64,000 nucleotides of DNA from Brevibacillus sp. JNUCC-41 (GTDB taxonomy: Bacteria; Bacillota; Bacilli; Bacillales; DSM-1321). The DNA lies in contig NZ_CP062163.1 in assembly GCF_014844095.1 (NCBI RefSeq), forward strand, positions 5,426,699 through 5,490,698. The letters run 5' to 3'. Each line of letters begins with the position of its first letter. Positions within the stretch are counted from its first letter, which is position 1. Positions 8,525 through 21,293 of this stretch are shown here, piece after piece. The notes under the pieces are model-generated. The model was not told where the DNA came from. It ran no database searches and saw nothing but the letters and a program-made list of their open reading frames with translations. Made by a program: the position numbers and the translations under genes.

Positions 8525-9196
8525 TCAATAATCGGAATCAGCCGTTAAGCCCTTTACGATGGAGACACCTGCACTCGCTCCAATTCTTGTTGCACCAGCT
8601 TCAATCACTTTCTGGGCATCGCTCGTGTTGCGGACTCCGCCTGAAGCTTTGACACCGATATCCGGGCCAACCGTTTTTCTCATAAGCGTGATATCTTCAA
8701 CAGTCGCTCCGCCGGTAGAAAAACCAGTTGATGTTTTCACATAATCCGTTCCTGCCTTTACGGCCAATTCACATGCACGGACCTTTTCTTCATCAGTCAA
8801 TAAAGAAGTTTCAATGATCACCTTTGAAAGAGCCTTACCAGTGGATGCCGCTACAACAGCACGAATATCCCGCTCCACCAACTCATCATCCTTGTCCTTC
8901 AATGCGCCGATATTGATTACCATATCGACTTCGTGAGCGCCATTGGAGATGGCGTCTTTCGTTTCAAAAGCTTTGGTTTCCGGCGTGGTTGCACCCAGAG
9001 GGAAGCCGATGACCGTACAAACTTTCACTTCTGAACCTTCCAAAAGTTCGCTTGCATATTTCACCCAAGTCGGGTTTACGCATACGGAAGCAAAGTTATA
9101 CTCTCTCGCTTCTTCGCATAATACCTTTATTTGCTCTTTGGTTGCATCTGCTTTTAATAACGTGTGGTCAATTATACCTGCTACATTTTGTGACAT
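8525..9196 (-). CDS. deoC: Deoxyribose-phosphate aldolase
   Basis: 223-residue DeoC, which cleaves 2-deoxyribose-5-phosphate to glyceraldehyde-3-phosphate and acetaldehyde in deoxynucleoside breakdown. The Schiff-base lysine sits in YVKTSTG (Lys154). The catalytic Asp91 (EVDMVINIG) and the second Lys183 (GVKASGG) are all present. Length is normal and a strong ribosome binding site (GAGGA) precedes the ATG. It is a single-gene unit between terminators. In B. subtilis deoC sits elsewhere with nupC and pdp, so its place between yqeW and mtaB is a local difference. Confidence 0.96.
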   Translation of the reverse strand: MSQNVAGIIDHTLLKADATKEQIKVLCEEAREYNFASVCVNPTWVKYASELLEGSEVKVCTVIGFPLGATTPETKAFETKDAISNGAHEVDMVINIGALKDKDDELVERDIRAVVAASTGKALSKVIIETSLLTDEEKVRACELAVKAGTDYVKTSTGFSTGGATVEDITLMRKTVGPDIGVKASGGVRNTSDAQKVIEAGATRIGASAGVSIVKGLTADSDY

Positions 9197-9324
9197 TAAT
9201 AAATCCTCCTCAAAAACAATCTGTAACTAGTTGTACGTACCTCTCATGATACCATAGTTTTTCCACTTTGACGATATATATAGTCTTTACCCGAAAGTGC
9301 CAAGAAAACACATCAAAATGAGGA

Positions 9325-9354
9325 TAAAAAAAGACAGCGATTAACCGCTGTCTT
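9325..9354 (-). terminator. Terminator after mtaB
   Basis: Stem AAGACAGCG / CGCTGTCTT with a 6-base loop, overlapping the mtaB stop, and followed by a T run on the minus strand. Confidence 0.8.
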
Positions 9355-10690
9355 AGATATTGGATGCTTGTTGCAACGGAAAATCCTTCACTACCGTCAC
9401 GAACTGACCTTCACTAGATGGATAGCCAGACTTTGTAATCTTCACTTTGACGATTTCACCGACCATATCATCTGAAGCCGGAAAGATGATTTTCATGTAA
9501 TTATCGGAGTAGCCTTCATAAAGGCCACTTTCCAACTTCGTTTCAGGAATGACTTCCAGAACCTCACCCTCGAATCGGGAGGCATACTCTTTTGCCAGCT
9601 GATCCGACAACGCGATAAGGCGGTGGACGCGTTCATTTTTGATATCTTCATCCACTTGATCTTCCATACGGGCAGCTGGAGTCCCTGTCCGTTTTGAATA
9701 AGGGAAAACATGAAGTTCGGAGAATTTATATTTTTCTATAAAGTTATATGTCTCCATGAATTCTTCTTCGGTTTCACCCGGGAAACCTACGATGACATCA
9801 GAGGTAACAGCAAGACCCGGAAGTGCAATTTTCAACTTTTCGATTCGATCACCGAAGAAATCCATCGTATATTTACGTCTCATCCGTTTTAAAACTGTAT
9901 CGGAACCCGATTGGATTGGTATATGCAAATGACGTACCACTTTTTTCGAATTCGTCAGCACTTCAATGATTTCATCTGTAATTTGGCTTGCTTCAATGGA
10001 GGAAATACGGATACGCTTCAGCCCATCGACTTTTTCCAAGTCCTGCAGCAGCATCGCCAAATTATAGTCTTTTAAATCGTCTCCGTAACCGCCAGTATGA
10101 ATTCCGGTGAGGACTAGCTCTTTATAGCCTGCCTCGACAAGCTGTTCAGCTTGGTGAATGACTTCTTTTGGGTCGCGGGAACGCATCAAGCCACGGGCCC
10201 AAGGGATGATGCAGAAAGTGCAGAAATTATTGCAACCTTCCTGGATCTTAAGTGAAGCGCGTGTACGGTCTGTAAAAGCAGGTACATCCAATTCTTCGTA
10301 GACACGGTTTTTCATGATATTTCCTACAGCATTGATTGGTTCACGTTCCACCTTGAATTGCTCAATGTAATCAAGGAGTTTAACCCTGTCTTGTGTTCCT
10401 ACAACAATATCCACACCTGGTATGGCCATGATTTCTGCCGGCGATGTCTGTGCATAACATCCCGTTACCGCTATGACGGCATTCGGGTTCTTACGAATGG
10501 CACGACGGATGACCTGACGGCTTTTCTTATCGCCAGTGTTTGTCACCGTGCATGTGTTGATGACATATACATCCGATGCATTTTCAAACTCAACACGATC
10601 ATATCCCCCTGTTTTGAATAATTGCCATATAGCCTCTGTTTCATAATGATTCACTTTACAGCCTAATGTATGGAAAGCGACCGTTGCCAT
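9353..10690 (-). CDS. mtaB: tRNA t6A37 methylthiotransferase MtaB
   Basis: 445-residue radical-SAM methylthiotransferase. The UPF0004 domain at the N-terminus carries cysteines in LGCKVN, NTCTVT and GCYAQ for one iron-sulfur cluster. The radical-SAM CNNFCTFC motif lies near residue 152. A C-terminal TRAM domain covers about 375-440. It converts t6A to ms2t6A at position 37 of ANN-decoding tRNAs. The start is 6 bases from the rsmE stop, so rsmE-mtaB is one unit, as yqeU-yqeV in B. subtilis. Confidence 0.95.
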   Translation of the reverse strand: MATVAFHTLGCKVNHYETEAIWQLFKTGGYDRVEFENASDVYVINTCTVTNTGDKKSRQVIRRAIRKNPNAVIAVTGCYAQTSPAEIMAIPGVDIVVGTQDRVKLLDYIEQFKVEREPINAVGNIMKNRVYEELDVPAFTDRTRASLKIQEGCNNFCTFCIIPWARGLMRSRDPKEVIHQAEQLVEAGYKELVLTGIHTGGYGDDLKDYNLAMLLQDLEKVDGLKRIRISSIEASQITDEIIEVLTNSKKVVRHLHIPIQSGSDTVLKRMRRKYTMDFFGDRIEKLKIALPGLAVTSDVIVGFPGETEEEFMETYNFIEKYKFSELHVFPYSKRTGTPAARMEDQVDEDIKNERVHRLIALSDQLAKEYASRFEGEVLEVIPETKLESGLYEGYSDNYMKIIFPASDDMVGEIVKVKITKSGYPSSEGQFVTVVKDFPLQQASNI

Positions 10691-10696
10691 TTTTCA

Positions 10697-11449
10697 TCAC
10701 CTCAAAAGTTCTACATGATAAGAAACAGCGGAAAGTGCATATAAAGGTGCTGTTTCAGTTCTTAATATTCTTGGTCCAAGACCGCAAGCCATAAAACCGG
10801 CATCGGTCAGTTTTTCAATTTCCTTATCTGCTAAACCACCTTCAGGCCCAAATACGAATAGGATGGATTGCCCAGCGGTTAAATCTTTCAAGACAGAAGC
10901 CAGTACAGAAGCTTCCCCACGTTTCGCCTCTTCTTCAAAAGCGATTAATTTATGATCGAAACCGGAAGCATAACCAGCAAGCTGATCTGCCGTCATCGGT
11001 TCCTTGATGGCAGGGATAACCGTGCGGTGGGATTGCTCAGCTGCCTCTTTTGAAATCTTCTGGAGTCTCTCCAATTTCTTAGCTACCTTTTTGTGGTCCC
11101 ATTTTACCACCGAACGAGCAGCAATAAAAGGGATAAATTCAACGGCACCCAGTTCAGTACCCTTTTGAACGACATATTCCAATTTATCCCCTTTAGGCAG
11201 ACCGCTCGCTATCACAACCCTTACAGGAAGTTCCTTTTCTTCATTCTTCCATTCGGTAACTGTCCCTATAACAGCAACATCAGTAATTTCCGAAATTTCC
11301 GCGATAGCCGTCATACCATTACCTTTCACCGTGATGATCTTTTCCCCTGGTCCCATTCTCATCACCCTGGCTATATGGTGAAAATCATCGCCTGATATCT
11401 TCACCGTGTTTCCATTGATGTCTACTTCGTTAAGAAAATACCGTTGCAC
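10697..11449 (-). CDS. rsmE: 16S rRNA m3U1498 methyltransferase RsmE
   Basis: 250-residue SPOUT methyltransferase. It has an N-terminal PUA-like domain and a C-terminal trefoil knot with GPEGGL and LGPRILRTETA motifs that bind S-adenosylmethionine. I chose the GTG at 11449 (protein begins MQRYF, the usual RsmE N-terminus) because AGGTGG lies 4 bases upstream; an in-frame ATG 12 codons earlier has no such support. It methylates U1498 of 16S rRNA. It lies downstream of prmA but behind a strong terminator. Confidence 0.94.
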   Translation of the reverse strand: MQRYFLNEVDINGNTVKISGDDFHHIARVMRMGPGEKIITVKGNGMTAIAEISEITDVAVIGTVTEWKNEEKELPVRVVIASGLPKGDKLEYVVQKGTELGAVEFIPFIAARSVVKWDHKKVAKKLERLQKISKEAAEQSHRTVIPAIKEPMTADQLAGYASGFDHKLIAFEEEAKRGEASVLASVLKDLTAGQSILFVFGPEGGLADKEIEKLTDAGFMACGLGPRILRTETAPLYALSAVSYHVELLR

Positions 11450-11533
11450 ACTGCCACCTACTTCGTCTAGTCTAAAAAAACTCACAGGCTAACAGTCAGG
11501 AATCCGGAATGCAAGCCGTGCAAAGATTCAAGC

Positions 11534-11580
11534 TAAAAAAAGGTACTCTGACTATCAAAAAACCCGATAATCAGAGTAAC
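11534..11580 (-). terminator. Terminator between prmA and rsmE
   Basis: A 15-bp stem (GTTACTCTGATTATC / GATAGTCAGAGTACC, one mismatch) followed on the minus strand by TTTTTTT. It closes the heat-shock/prmA unit before rsmE. Confidence 0.88.
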
Positions 11581-11587
11581 TTTTCAA

Positions 11588-12529
11588 TTAATCATTTCTT
11601 TTCGCGATTATTGCCACCCAATCTTCCATCAAGATCGTTTCCTCAACGGTGAATCCGGATGCTATAATCGCTTCCTTCACATCTTGTTTCTTAGTTTGAA
11701 TGATTCCGGAAGCGATGAAATATCCGCCAGGTTTAACCACTTTCGCTACATCATCTGTAAAACGCATGATCACTTCAGCAAGAATATTAGCCACGACGAT
11801 ATCCGCTTGTTCCTTCACACCATCCAGTAAATTGCCTTGTGAGACAGACACTTTATCCTGCACTTTATTTAGTTCCACGTTTTGTTTGGCTGACTGTACT
11901 GCCACTTCATCCAAATCAAGGGACTGGATTCGTTTTGCGTCCAATAATGCAGCTGCTATACTCAGAACACCTGAACCAGTTCCTACATCAACGACTAAAT
12001 CCCCAGGCTGCACTGTACGCTCCAGCGCTTGGATGCACATGACCGTCGTCGGGTGTGTACCCGTTCCGAAGGCCATGCCTGGATCAAGTTCAATGATCAA
12101 TTCGTCACTGCTTACTGGAGTGTAGTCTTCCCATGTTGGCACGATGGTAAAACGTTCGGATATCTTGACAGGGTTATAATATTTTTTCCAAGCCGTCGCC
12201 CACTCTTCTTCATTCACTTCACTAATTGAAACAACATTCTTCCCAAGGTCTATATCAAAAAGAAGGAGATTATTGATTGATTCCTTAATAGCATCAATGG
12301 TATCGCCAAGGAAGCTGTTAACAGGCAGATAAGCCTTAATGACTACACCTTCATTCGGATAATCATCTGGGTTTAAGTGGTAGATTTCGCCAAAAACATT
12401 TTCTCGTTCCTTGACTAATTCTAGAGGATCCTCAATGACAACACCACTTGCACCTGCCTCATGAAGAATATTCGAAACAGGTTCAACCGCTTCATTCGTT
12501 GTTTGGATTGCAAATTCAGACCACTTCAT
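11588..12529 (-). CDS. prmA: Ribosomal protein L11 methyltransferase
   Basis: 313-residue PrmA with an N-terminal substrate-recognition domain and a class I methyltransferase domain with motif [15 protein letters not shown] (about 178-191) and VANILA (motif IV). It trimethylates lysines and the N-terminus of ribosomal protein L11. It follows dnaJ by 36 bases, the conserved dnaJ-prmA order, and is probably partly transcribed with the heat-shock operon. Confidence 0.95.
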   Translation of the reverse strand: MKWSEFAIQTTNEAVEPVSNILHEAGASGVVIEDPLELVKERENVFGEIYHLNPDDYPNEGVVIKAYLPVNSFLGDTIDAIKESINNLLLFDIDLGKNVVSISEVNEEEWATAWKKYYNPVKISERFTIVPTWEDYTPVSSDELIIELDPGMAFGTGTHPTTVMCIQALERTVQPGDLVVDVGTGSGVLSIAAALLDAKRIQSLDLDEVAVQSAKQNVELNKVQDKVSVSQGNLLDGVKEQADIVVANILAEVIMRFTDDVAKVVKPGGYFIASGIIQTKKQDVKEAIIASGFTVEETILMEDWVAIIAKRND

Positions 12530-12565
12530 AATCTACCAACTCCCAATTTGTTCTTTTACTTTTAT

Positions 12566-13681
12566 TCACCTATCTTTAAAAGCACGCTTTACTTTTGAGA
12601 AAAATCCATCATCTTGTTCATCAATGCCTTGTCCGCTGATATCACTGAACTCACGAAGCAGGTCCTTTTGTTTTTCCGTTAATTTCTTAGGCGTGACCAC
12701 TAATACGACCACATGCTGATCTCCTTGGCCATATCCTCTGACATTCGGAACCCCTTTGCCTTTTAAACGGAAACGAGTGCTTGTTTGTGTACCTGCAGGA
12801 ATCTTCAGCTTCACTTTTCCATGAAGCGTCGGAACTTCTATTTCATCCCCTAATGCTGCCTGGGCAAAAGTAACCGGCATTTCGCAATAAATATCATCGC
12901 CATCCCGCTCAAAGAATTCATGGCTGCGCACATGGAAGACTACATATAGGTCTCCTGCCGGACCGCCATTGATTCCTGGCTCTCCTTGGCCGGTTACACG
13001 CAACTGCTGGCCATCATCAATGCCTGCTGGCACCTTGACTTGGATCTTTTTACGTTTTTGGACTTTTCCGTCACCGCCGCATGTTGAACATTTATTAGGA
13101 ATGATTTTTCCTGTTCCTTGACAATGGTGACATGCTCTCCGGTTCACAATCCTTCCGAACGCTGTGTTTTGTTCAACATTCAATTGACCGGTTCCATGGC
13201 AATGTGAACAATTTTCCACTTTTGTACCTGGTTTGGCACCGGATCCTTTACAAGTATCACAATTCTCTTCACGCGGAATTTCGATCTCAGTATCTTTTCC
13301 GAATGCAGCTTCTTCAAAAGAAAGCGTCATCGTATACTGTAAATCCGCCCCTTGACGCGGTGCATTAGGATCTCTCCTGCGTCCGCCGCCGCCAAAAAAA
13401 CTACTGAAAATATCTTCAAAACCGCCGAAACCGCCAAAGTCCTGACCGCCAAAGCCTTGATTTGGATCTGTGTGTCCGAATTGGTCATAATGGGCCTTTT
13501 TCTGTTCGTCACTCAATACTTCGTAAGCTTCCTTGATTTCCTTGAATTTATCCGCAGCATCGTCCGCTTTATTAATATCAGGGTGATATTGTTTGGAGAG
13601 CTTTCGATACGCTTTTTTGATTTCATCCTTCGAAGCACTCTTCGAAAGGCCTAACACCTCATAATAATCGCGTTTACTCAT
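12566..13681 (-). CDS. dnaJ: Chaperone protein DnaJ
   Basis: 371-residue type I DnaJ. J domain (residues 1-70) with the HPD motif in YHPDIN. A Gly/Phe region (about 75-110). A zinc domain with four CxxCxGxG repeats ([32 protein letters not shown]). A C-terminal substrate-binding domain. It stimulates DnaK ATPase and delivers unfolded clients. I placed the start at the ATG 13681 ([10 protein letters not shown]); the longer open frame upstream lacks family similarity. Last chaperone gene of the hrcA operon, about 300 bases after dnaK with a terminator-like hairpin between. Confidence 0.98.
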   Translation of the reverse strand: MSKRDYYEVLGLSKSASKDEIKKAYRKLSKQYHPDINKADDAADKFKEIKEAYEVLSDEQKKAHYDQFGHTDPNQGFGGQDFGGFGGFEDIFSSFFGGGGRRRDPNAPRQGADLQYTMTLSFEEAAFGKDTEIEIPREENCDTCKGSGAKPGTKVENCSHCHGTGQLNVEQNTAFGRIVNRRACHHCQGTGKIIPNKCSTCGGDGKVQKRKKIQVKVPAGIDDGQQLRVTGQGEPGINGGPAGDLYVVFHVRSHEFFERDGDDIYCEMPVTFAQAALGDEIEVPTLHGKVKLKIPAGTQTSTRFRLKGKGVPNVRGYGQGDQHVVVLVVTPKKLTEKQKDLLREFSDISGQGIDEQDDGFFSKVKRAFKDR

Positions 13682-13880
13682 ATCTAAAATCCACTCCCGA
13701 TTCGATTCACATAAAGGTAATATTATCACTGAACGAAGATAATAATCAACTAGAAAAGTGCAAACGGCTTTAATACATTTTTGCAAATGGTATTGCCAGT
13801 GCCGATTTGCACACATTTCCCTCTAAAATCCAACGATTCCCCAACAGTGATTGTAGCACTTCAATAATTCCATTCACTGT

Positions 13881-13922
13881 AAAAAAAGCCAAAGTCAAGA
13901 TAACCTGACTTTGACTTTTTTT
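13881..13922 (-). terminator. Intercistronic hairpin between dnaK and dnaJ
   Basis: Stem CAAAGTCAG / CTTGACTTTG region at 13888-13916 with a T run on the minus strand. It probably causes partial termination or marks an mRNA end, so dnaJ would be expressed at a lower level than dnaK. Confidence 0.7.
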
Positions 13923-13977
13923 ACAATGGCAGGCAGAAATACTGCCCAATATATCAGTGTCCCGATTGGGCCACTCT

Positions 13978-15828
<1,851 letters not shown>

Positions 15829-15847
15829 TTATTTATATGTAAAAATC

Positions 15848-16444
15848 CTATTCGTTCACTTTTACCATTGCAGGTCGAATCACGCGGTCTTTAAGAATGT
15901 ATCCTTTTTGGAATTCCTCGACGACGATGTTCGAACCGAAGTTTTCATCTTGAACTTGCATGACCGCTTGATGCAAACGCGGATCGAACTCTTCGCCAAC
16001 CGAACTGATCGGTTCGATGCCTTCTTTAGTCAATGCATCAATAATTGCTTTATAGACCATTTCCATGCCAGATAGCAAGGATTTTGTCTGTTCATTATCC
16101 GCTTCGATTTTTGTAGCTCTTTCAAAATTATCAAGAGCCTCCACCAAATCACTAGCAATACTTTGAACTCTATATTTTTGGGCCGCCTCCATATCAAGCT
16201 TGGCACGGCGTCTTGAATTATCAAAATCGGCCTGCAGACGAAGGTAACGGTTATCCATTTCTTCGATTTTCGCCTCAAGTTCGGCAATCTTTTCATGAGC
16301 CAATTGAAGTTCATCTTTTTCAACCGGAGTTCCCTCATGGTTTTCTTCCGCCGGAATTTCTTCTTCAGCGAAAACTGCTTCTGGAGCGCTTTCCTCGATT
16401 GTTTCATTTTCCAATGTTTGTTCTTCGTTTTTATTTTCTGTCAC
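15848..16444 (-). CDS. grpE: Nucleotide exchange factor GrpE
   Basis: 198-residue GrpE. A very acidic, disordered N-terminus (about 1-55), a long dimerising coiled coil (about 57-115) and a C-terminal beta domain with the family signature ending in [14 protein letters not shown]. It releases ADP from DnaK. Lies between hrcA (99 bases upstream) and dnaK (37 bases downstream) in the class I heat-shock operon. Confidence 0.97.
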   Translation of the reverse strand: MTENKNEEQTLENETIEESAPEAVFAEEEIPAEENHEGTPVEKDELQLAHEKIAELEAKIEEMDNRYLRLQADFDNSRRRAKLDMEAAQKYRVQSIASDLVEALDNFERATKIEADNEQTKSLLSGMEMVYKAIIDALTKEGIEPISSVGEEFDPRLHQAVMQVQDENFGSNIVVEEFQKGYILKDRVIRPAMVKVNE

Positions 16445-16543
16445 AATCTCACCTCCCTAAAAGGGTTATACAATTTATGCTAAAGTAATATGCCAGGCCG
16501 CGGAATATACTCCTCCGCCACCTTAACAATATTACCTTTGCTA

Positions 16544-17572
16544 CTATTTTTGATACAGTCTTGTCATCAGGGCCGTTAAATCTTTCGAGAAAAACGAAAG
16601 CAAACTGATCACTCTCGAGTATTCCATTCTCGTTGGACCCAATATGGCCAATGTGCCAACTTGCTCCTGCCCGATTGAATAGGTTGCCGTAATCAAACTG
16701 CAGTCATCAAGCACTGTGTTTTGATTTTCACGGCCGATCTTGACGTGGATGCCCGATGGATTTTGAGTAATAAGTTCATAAAATCCCTGTTCCTGCTCAA
16801 TCATCGATAAAAGCGTGCTTACTTTAGCAATATCATGGAACTCCGGCTGCCTCAGCATATTCGTTTTCCCGCCGAAAAATATTTTTTCGGGCTTTGTGTC
16901 CGTCAAGGTCTCCGCAAGGATCGAGACCATCGATCCATAGTTATGAATGTGGCGGCTCAATAGAACTGCAACTTCCTTATAGATCTTATCCTTTAAATCA
17001 ACCAACGGAACATCGACCAAACGGGAATTCAATATGTTCACCATCTTTTCAATTTCGTTTATATCTAAAGAAGGCGGTAAGGAAATCATTCGATTTTCCA
17101 CATGACCTGTATCCGTAATAATGATGGCTATTGCCGTTTCAGGACTTAAAGGAATGATCTGGATTTTTTTCAGCTTATGCTCATTCACTTTTGGCCCGAG
17201 TACAATCGCCGTATAATTCGTCAGTTCCGAAAGTATTTTCGCTGACTTCTGAACGATCTTTTCCAATTCATAAATTCGTTCTACAAAGACGGATTTTAAT
17301 ATCTTCATTTCATTCTTTTTCGGAGCTTGAGGAGAAAGTAAATGATCCACATAATATCTATACCCTTTTTCAGAAGGGATCCTACCGGAAGAAGTATGGG
17401 TTTTTTCTAAAAATCCCATTTCTTCTAGATCAGACATTTCGTTGCGAATTGTGGCAGAGCTGAACGTAATTTCATCTTTCTTCGACAAGCTTCGCGACCC
17501 GACTGGCTGGGCAGAATGGATGAAATCCTCGATTATCACTTGTAGAATCAATAATTGACGATCAGTTAGCAT
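16544..17572 (-). CDS. hrcA: Heat-inducible transcription repressor HrcA
   Basis: 342-residue HrcA with an N-terminal winged-helix domain (about 1-75, with [14 protein letters not shown] as recognition helix region) and a C-terminal GAF-like dimer domain. It represses its own operon by binding CIRCE and depends on GroEL for activity. The operator lies immediately upstream. First gene of hrcA-grpE-dnaK-dnaJ. Confidence 0.97.
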   Translation of the reverse strand: MLTDRQLLILQVIIEDFIHSAQPVGSRSLSKKDEITFSSATIRNEMSDLEEMGFLEKTHTSSGRIPSEKGYRYYVDHLLSPQAPKKNEMKILKSVFVERIYELEKIVQKSAKILSELTNYTAIVLGPKVNEHKLKKIQIIPLSPETAIAIIITDTGHVENRMISLPPSLDINEIEKMVNILNSRLVDVPLVDLKDKIYKEVAVLLSRHIHNYGSMVSILAETLTDTKPEKIFFGGKTNMLRQPEFHDIAKVSTLLSMIEQEQGFYELITQNPSGIHVKIGRENQNTVLDDCSLITATYSIGQEQVGTLAILGPTRMEYSRVISLLSFFSKDLTALMTRLYQK

Positions 17573-17587
17573 GTATGATCACCTCTG

Positions 17588-17614
17588 TTAGCACTCTGTC
17601 TCATCGAGTGCTAA
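17588..17614 (-). promoter_or_regulatory. CIRCE operator
   Basis: TTAGCACTC, 9-base spacer, GAGTGCTAA: a perfect match to the CIRCE inverted repeat. It sits just downstream of the hrcA promoter -10 and covers the presumed transcription start, so HrcA binding would block initiation. Confidence 0.97.
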
Positions 17615-17623
17615 TATACTAAT

Positions 17624-17652
17624 AAATTATCAAATGAAGCTTATGATGTCAA
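17624..17652 (-). promoter_or_regulatory. Sigma-A promoter of the hrcA operon
   Basis: Minus strand TTGACA (17652-17647), 17-base spacer, TAATTT (17629-17624), followed within 10 bases by CIRCE. Confidence 0.88.
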
Positions 17653-17696
17653 CAATGAAAACCGCTAATTCATCGTTAAAATTACATAGATTTCCT

Positions 17697-18848
17697 TCAG
17701 TCGGAATCAATAACGCCTAAAAATGATTGGAACACTTCATTTCCCAGCAGTTTGCCGCGCTCAGTCAAGTGCACAAACCCGTCTTCCACCTTTAGCAGAC
17801 CCTTTACCGCCCCTTCTTCGAGCGGTTTCCTGAAAATCTCCGTCATTTCAACAAAAAATTTATTCTTAAAGATTTCCAATGAAACTCCTTCCGTTTTCCG
17901 GAGCCCCAAAAACATCTCCTCTTCCATCCGTTCATGAAGCGGTACCGGGTGTTCTTCCAGCACAGGGAGCTCGTTCGCCAGCAATGGCGTCATATATTTC
18001 TTCACAGGCCCATGATTGGCCACCCTTTTACCTCCAGTATAGCCATGTGCACCTGCACCAATCCCATAATATTCCACATTATTCCAATATGTCAGGTTGT
18101 GCCTGCTTTCAAATCCAGCTCGGGCAAAATTACTGATTTCATATTGATGCAGACCATGCTTCTCCATCTCTTCCATCAGCCTCTCATACATCGAAGCCTC
18201 GAGCTCCTGCGGCGGCAGGTTCAATTTCCCCCTTCGCATCTGATTATAAAAAACCGTCTTCGGCTCAACGATCAATGAGTAGCTGGAATAGTGCGGCAAT
18301 CGAAGGGCAATCGCTTTATCCAGCGTATCCTTGAAATCTTCCATCGTTTGGCCCGGCAACCCATAAATCAAGTCTATGCTTATATTCGTAAAGCCAACCT
18401 CTTGGGCCAAATGAATCGTTTCATATACTTCAGAGGCCCGGTGGGTCCGGCCAATTCGTTTTAATAATTCATCATTGAAGCTTTGCACTCCAAAGCTAAG
18501 CCTATTGACCCCCGAATCATAAAGTATCTCGAGTTTTTCCCTCGAAAGATCCCCTGGATTGGCTTCGAATGTATATTCAGCCTTTTCGGGATCAAAGGGC
18601 AGGGTTTCATTGATTGCTTCACATAAGAATGCAAGCTGCTTTTCATCTAGAGAGGTCGGTGTCCCTCCACCGACGAAAACTGTCTCCAAACCTGCAGTCG
18701 GGTATTTGGAAAGCTGCATCACCATTTCCCTTTTCATCATCTGTAAATATTCGTCGACCGGCTGTCCCTGCAAAAATACTTTATTGAAATCACAATAATG
18801 ACAAATATGTTCACAAAATGGTATATGGAGGTAGGCGCTTTTGATCAT
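17697..18848 (-). CDS. hemW: Radical SAM heme chaperone HemW
   Basis: 383-residue HemN-like protein with the radical-SAM CEHICHYCDF motif (CxxxCxxC) near the N-terminus, a GGGTPT SAM-binding glycine motif and a C-terminal HemN_C winged-helix domain. HemW proteins bind heme and deliver it to respiratory enzymes, and they lack the extra residues of true coproporphyrinogen dehydrogenase HemN. I prefer ATG 18848 (MIKSAYLHIPFC) over the GTG three codons upstream because it matches the family N-terminus. Conserved neighbour of lepA and hrcA. Confidence 0.92.
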   Translation of the reverse strand: MIKSAYLHIPFCEHICHYCDFNKVFLQGQPVDEYLQMMKREMVMQLSKYPTAGLETVFVGGGTPTSLDEKQLAFLCEAINETLPFDPEKAEYTFEANPGDLSREKLEILYDSGVNRLSFGVQSFNDELLKRIGRTHRASEVYETIHLAQEVGFTNISIDLIYGLPGQTMEDFKDTLDKAIALRLPHYSSYSLIVEPKTVFYNQMRRGKLNLPPQELEASMYERLMEEMEKHGLHQYEISNFARAGFESRHNLTYWNNVEYYGIGAGAHGYTGGKRVANHGPVKKYMTPLLANELPVLEEHPVPLHERMEEEMFLGLRKTEGVSLEIFKNKFFVEMTEIFRKPLEEGAVKGLLKVEDGFVHLTERGKLLGNEVFQSFLGVIDSD

Positions 18849-18877
18849 TGTGTTCACAACCTTTTAATCGAATGAGT

Positions 18878-18925
18878 CGATAGAAAAAGAGGCTAGATCT
18901 CCTCTACCCTCTTTTTTCTATCTAT
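18878..18925 (-). terminator. Terminator after lepA
   Basis: Inverted repeat GATAGAAAAAGAGG / CCTCTTTTTTCTATC around a 15-base loop, between lepA and hemW. Confidence 0.75.
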
Positions 18926-18933
18926 CGTTTATT

Positions 18934-20772
18934 TTATTTATTTTTTGGTGTCGTATCATCCATTTTCAAAACAGCCATGAAAGCTTCTTGCGGAACTTCA
19001 ACTGAACCTACTTGTTTCATCCGCTTTTTACCTTCTTTCTGTTTTTCGAGCAACTTACGTTTACGGGAAATATCGCCGCCGTAACATTTAGCCAATACGT
19101 TTTTGCGCATTGCACTAATCGAAGAACGGGCGATGATTTTTTGCCCGATCGCCGCTTGGATCGGCACTTCAAATTGTTGTCTTGGAATTAGCTTCTTCAA
19201 TTTTTCAACAATGACCTTCCCGCGTTCATAAGCAAAGTCCTTATGAACAATGAAACTTAAAGCATCGACAGTTTCAGAATTCAATAAGATATCCATCTTC
19301 ACTAGCTTGGACGGTTTGTAGCCGATCAACTCATAATCGAACGAAGCATAGCCTCTTGTATTGGATTTCAATTGATCGAAGAAATCATACACGATTTCCG
19401 ATAATGGAATTTCGTAATGAATGCTCACACGAGTCTCATCTATATATTCCATATCAATGAAGTTACCGCGTTTATTTTGACAGATTTCCATGATCGTCCC
19501 AACAAACTCCGTCGGTGCCATCATCGTTGCTTTGACATATGGCTCCTCGACCCGTTCGATCTTTTGAGCATCAGGCATATTAGATGGGTTATCCACTTTC
19601 AGGACCGTTCCATCTGTTTGGACCACATCATAAATAACACTAGGTGCAGTGGTGATCAGATCGATTTTGAATTCACGTTCAATCCGTTCCTGGATAATTT
19701 CCATATGAAGGAGTCCAAGGAATCCGCAACGGAAACCGAAGCCCAACGCTTGCGATGATTCCGCTTCGAACTGAAGCGCTGAATCGTTCAATTCCAATTT
19801 TTCCAATGCATCCCGTAAATCATTGAATTTCGATGCGTCAATCGGGTATAAACCGCAATATACCATAGGATTCATCTTCCTGTAACCCGGCAATGGTTCT
19901 GTCGCGCTATTCACGGCACTTGTAATCGTATCACCAACAGTCGTATCACCAACGTTTTTAATGGATGCCGTAAGGAAACCTACATCACCGACGTTCAGTT
20001 CATCCAACAGCTGGGTCTTAGGGTTGAAGACACCCAATTCGGTAACATCGAATTCTTTGCCAGTTGACATCATTTTGATTTTGTCGCCCACTTTAACGGA
20101 ACCCTCGACAACACGGATATAGGCAACTACACCGCGGTACGCATCAAATAGTGAATCGAAAATAAGCGCCTTGAAAGGTGCATCGGGATCACCTTGTGGA
20201 GCTGGAACCAATTCAACGACCTGTTCCAAAATCTCCTCGATTCCGATTCCTGCTTTAGCCGAAGCCAAGACTGCATCGGAAGCATCCAATCCGATCACTT
20301 CCTCGATTTCTCCACGCACCCGTTCCGGATCTGCACTCGGCAAATCAATTTTATTGATGACCGGAATGATTTCAAGGTTGTTGTCCAAAGCTAAATACAC
20401 GTTTGCAAGCGTTTGGGCCTCAATTCCTTGTGCCGCATCGACAACAAGGACAGCGCCTTCACACGCTGCAAGGCTTCGTGACACTTCATACGTAAAATCG
20501 ACATGTCCCGGTGTATCAATAAGATGGAAGATATATTCTTCTCCATCTTTCGCGTTATATTTCAATTGAATCGCATTCAATTTAATCGTAATTCCGCGCT
20601 CACGCTCTAAATCCATGGAATCCAATAGTTGACTCTTCATTTCACGCTGAGTCATGGCGTTCGTTTTTTCAATGATACGATCCGCCAATGTAGATTTACC
20701 ATGATCAATATGAGCGATGATGGAAAAGTTACGAATTTTTGATTGTCTTTTTAATTTTTCTTCTCTATTCAT
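18934..20772 (-). CDS. lepA: Elongation factor 4 (LepA)
   Basis: 612-residue translational GTPase. G1 [10 protein letters not shown]2 around RGITIK, G3 DTPGH, G4 NKID, then EF-G-like domains II, III and V and the unique C-terminal LepA domain. It binds ribosomes and influences initiation or back-translocation. Start at the ATG 20772 ([10 protein letters not shown]), preceded by GGGAGTG; the 35 upstream codons in the open frame are not conserved LepA sequence. Confidence 0.97.
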   Translation of the reverse strand: MNREEKLKRQSKIRNFSIIAHIDHGKSTLADRIIEKTNAMTQREMKSQLLDSMDLERERGITIKLNAIQLKYNAKDGEEYIFHLIDTPGHVDFTYEVSRSLAACEGAVLVVDAAQGIEAQTLANVYLALDNNLEIIPVINKIDLPSADPERVRGEIEEVIGLDASDAVLASAKAGIGIEEILEQVVELVPAPQGDPDAPFKALIFDSLFDAYRGVVAYIRVVEGSVKVGDKIKMMSTGKEFDVTELGVFNPKTQLLDELNVGDVGFLTASIKNVGDTTVGDTITSAVNSATEPLPGYRKMNPMVYCGLYPIDASKFNDLRDALEKLELNDSALQFEAESSQALGFGFRCGFLGLLHMEIIQERIEREFKIDLITTAPSVIYDVVQTDGTVLKVDNPSNMPDAQKIERVEEPYVKATMMAPTEFVGTIMEICQNKRGNFIDMEYIDETRVSIHYEIPLSEIVYDFFDQLKSNTRGYASFDYELIGYKPSKLVKMDILLNSETVDALSFIVHKDFAYERGKVIVEKLKKLIPRQQFEVPIQAAIGQKIIARSSISAMRKNVLAKCYGGDISRKRKLLEKQKEGKKRMKQVGSVEVPQEAFMAVLKMDDTTPKNK

Positions 20773-20885
20773 GACGTTCACTCCCACTAGTCGACACAAT
20801 ACACTATTTTTTATTATATCAATAGAAAATGCAAGATTCAACAGAATAGTTACAAAAGAAGCATCATTGCAGGGCAAAGGATAAA

Positions 20886-20920
20886 AAAAGGCTGCATTCC
20901 GGATTCGGATGCAGCCTTTT
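20886..20920. terminator. Terminator after yqxA
   Basis: A 12-bp perfect stem AAAAGGCTGCAT / ATGCAGCCTTTT with an 11-base loop and an A/T run on the minus-strand 3' side, 29 bases after the yqxA stop. Confidence 0.88.
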
Positions 20921-20948
20921 GGCAGGGCACACTCAACTTATTACATAC

Positions 20949-21272
20949 CTAAATCATATCAATTAGTGCTTGAAAGGCACCTGATATGGACTCTCCCAGC
21001 GTTTTGCCGATCGATGAAAAAAAGTTGAAGGCTTTCATTTCTTCAAGTTTTTCTTTTTTCGTCTCCAAATCATGACTTGTTACTTTTTCGCCAAGGATAT
21101 CCGCTTCCATCTCCCCTTGGTCCGATTGGTTAATCATGAATGCACTATTCAAAGAGGGATCTTCATACCCCTTCATTTTTTTCATCCCGTCGTTCGCTTG
21201 CTGCATCCCAATCAGAACACCTAAAAATAATACGAGCACGATCCCTGTACATTTCAACCAAAATCGAACCAT
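20949..21272 (-). CDS. yqxA: YqxA family (DUF3679) protein
   Basis: 107-residue protein with a single N-terminal membrane segment (about residues 5-22) followed by a charged region with a possible short coiled coil and a hydrophobic C-terminal stretch. It fits the DUF3679/YqxA family found just downstream of spoIIP in Bacillus. It starts 21 bases after spoIIP, so the two are one unit. Function unknown; co-expression with spoIIP suggests a sporulation link. Confidence 0.8.
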   Translation of the reverse strand: MVRFWLKCTGIVLVLFLGVLIGMQQANDGMKKMKGYEDPSLNSAFMINQSDQGEMEADILGEKVTSHDLETKKEKLEEMKAFNFFSSIGKTLGESISGAFQALIDMI

Positions 21273-21293
21273 GATAAGAGAACTCCTTTCAAA

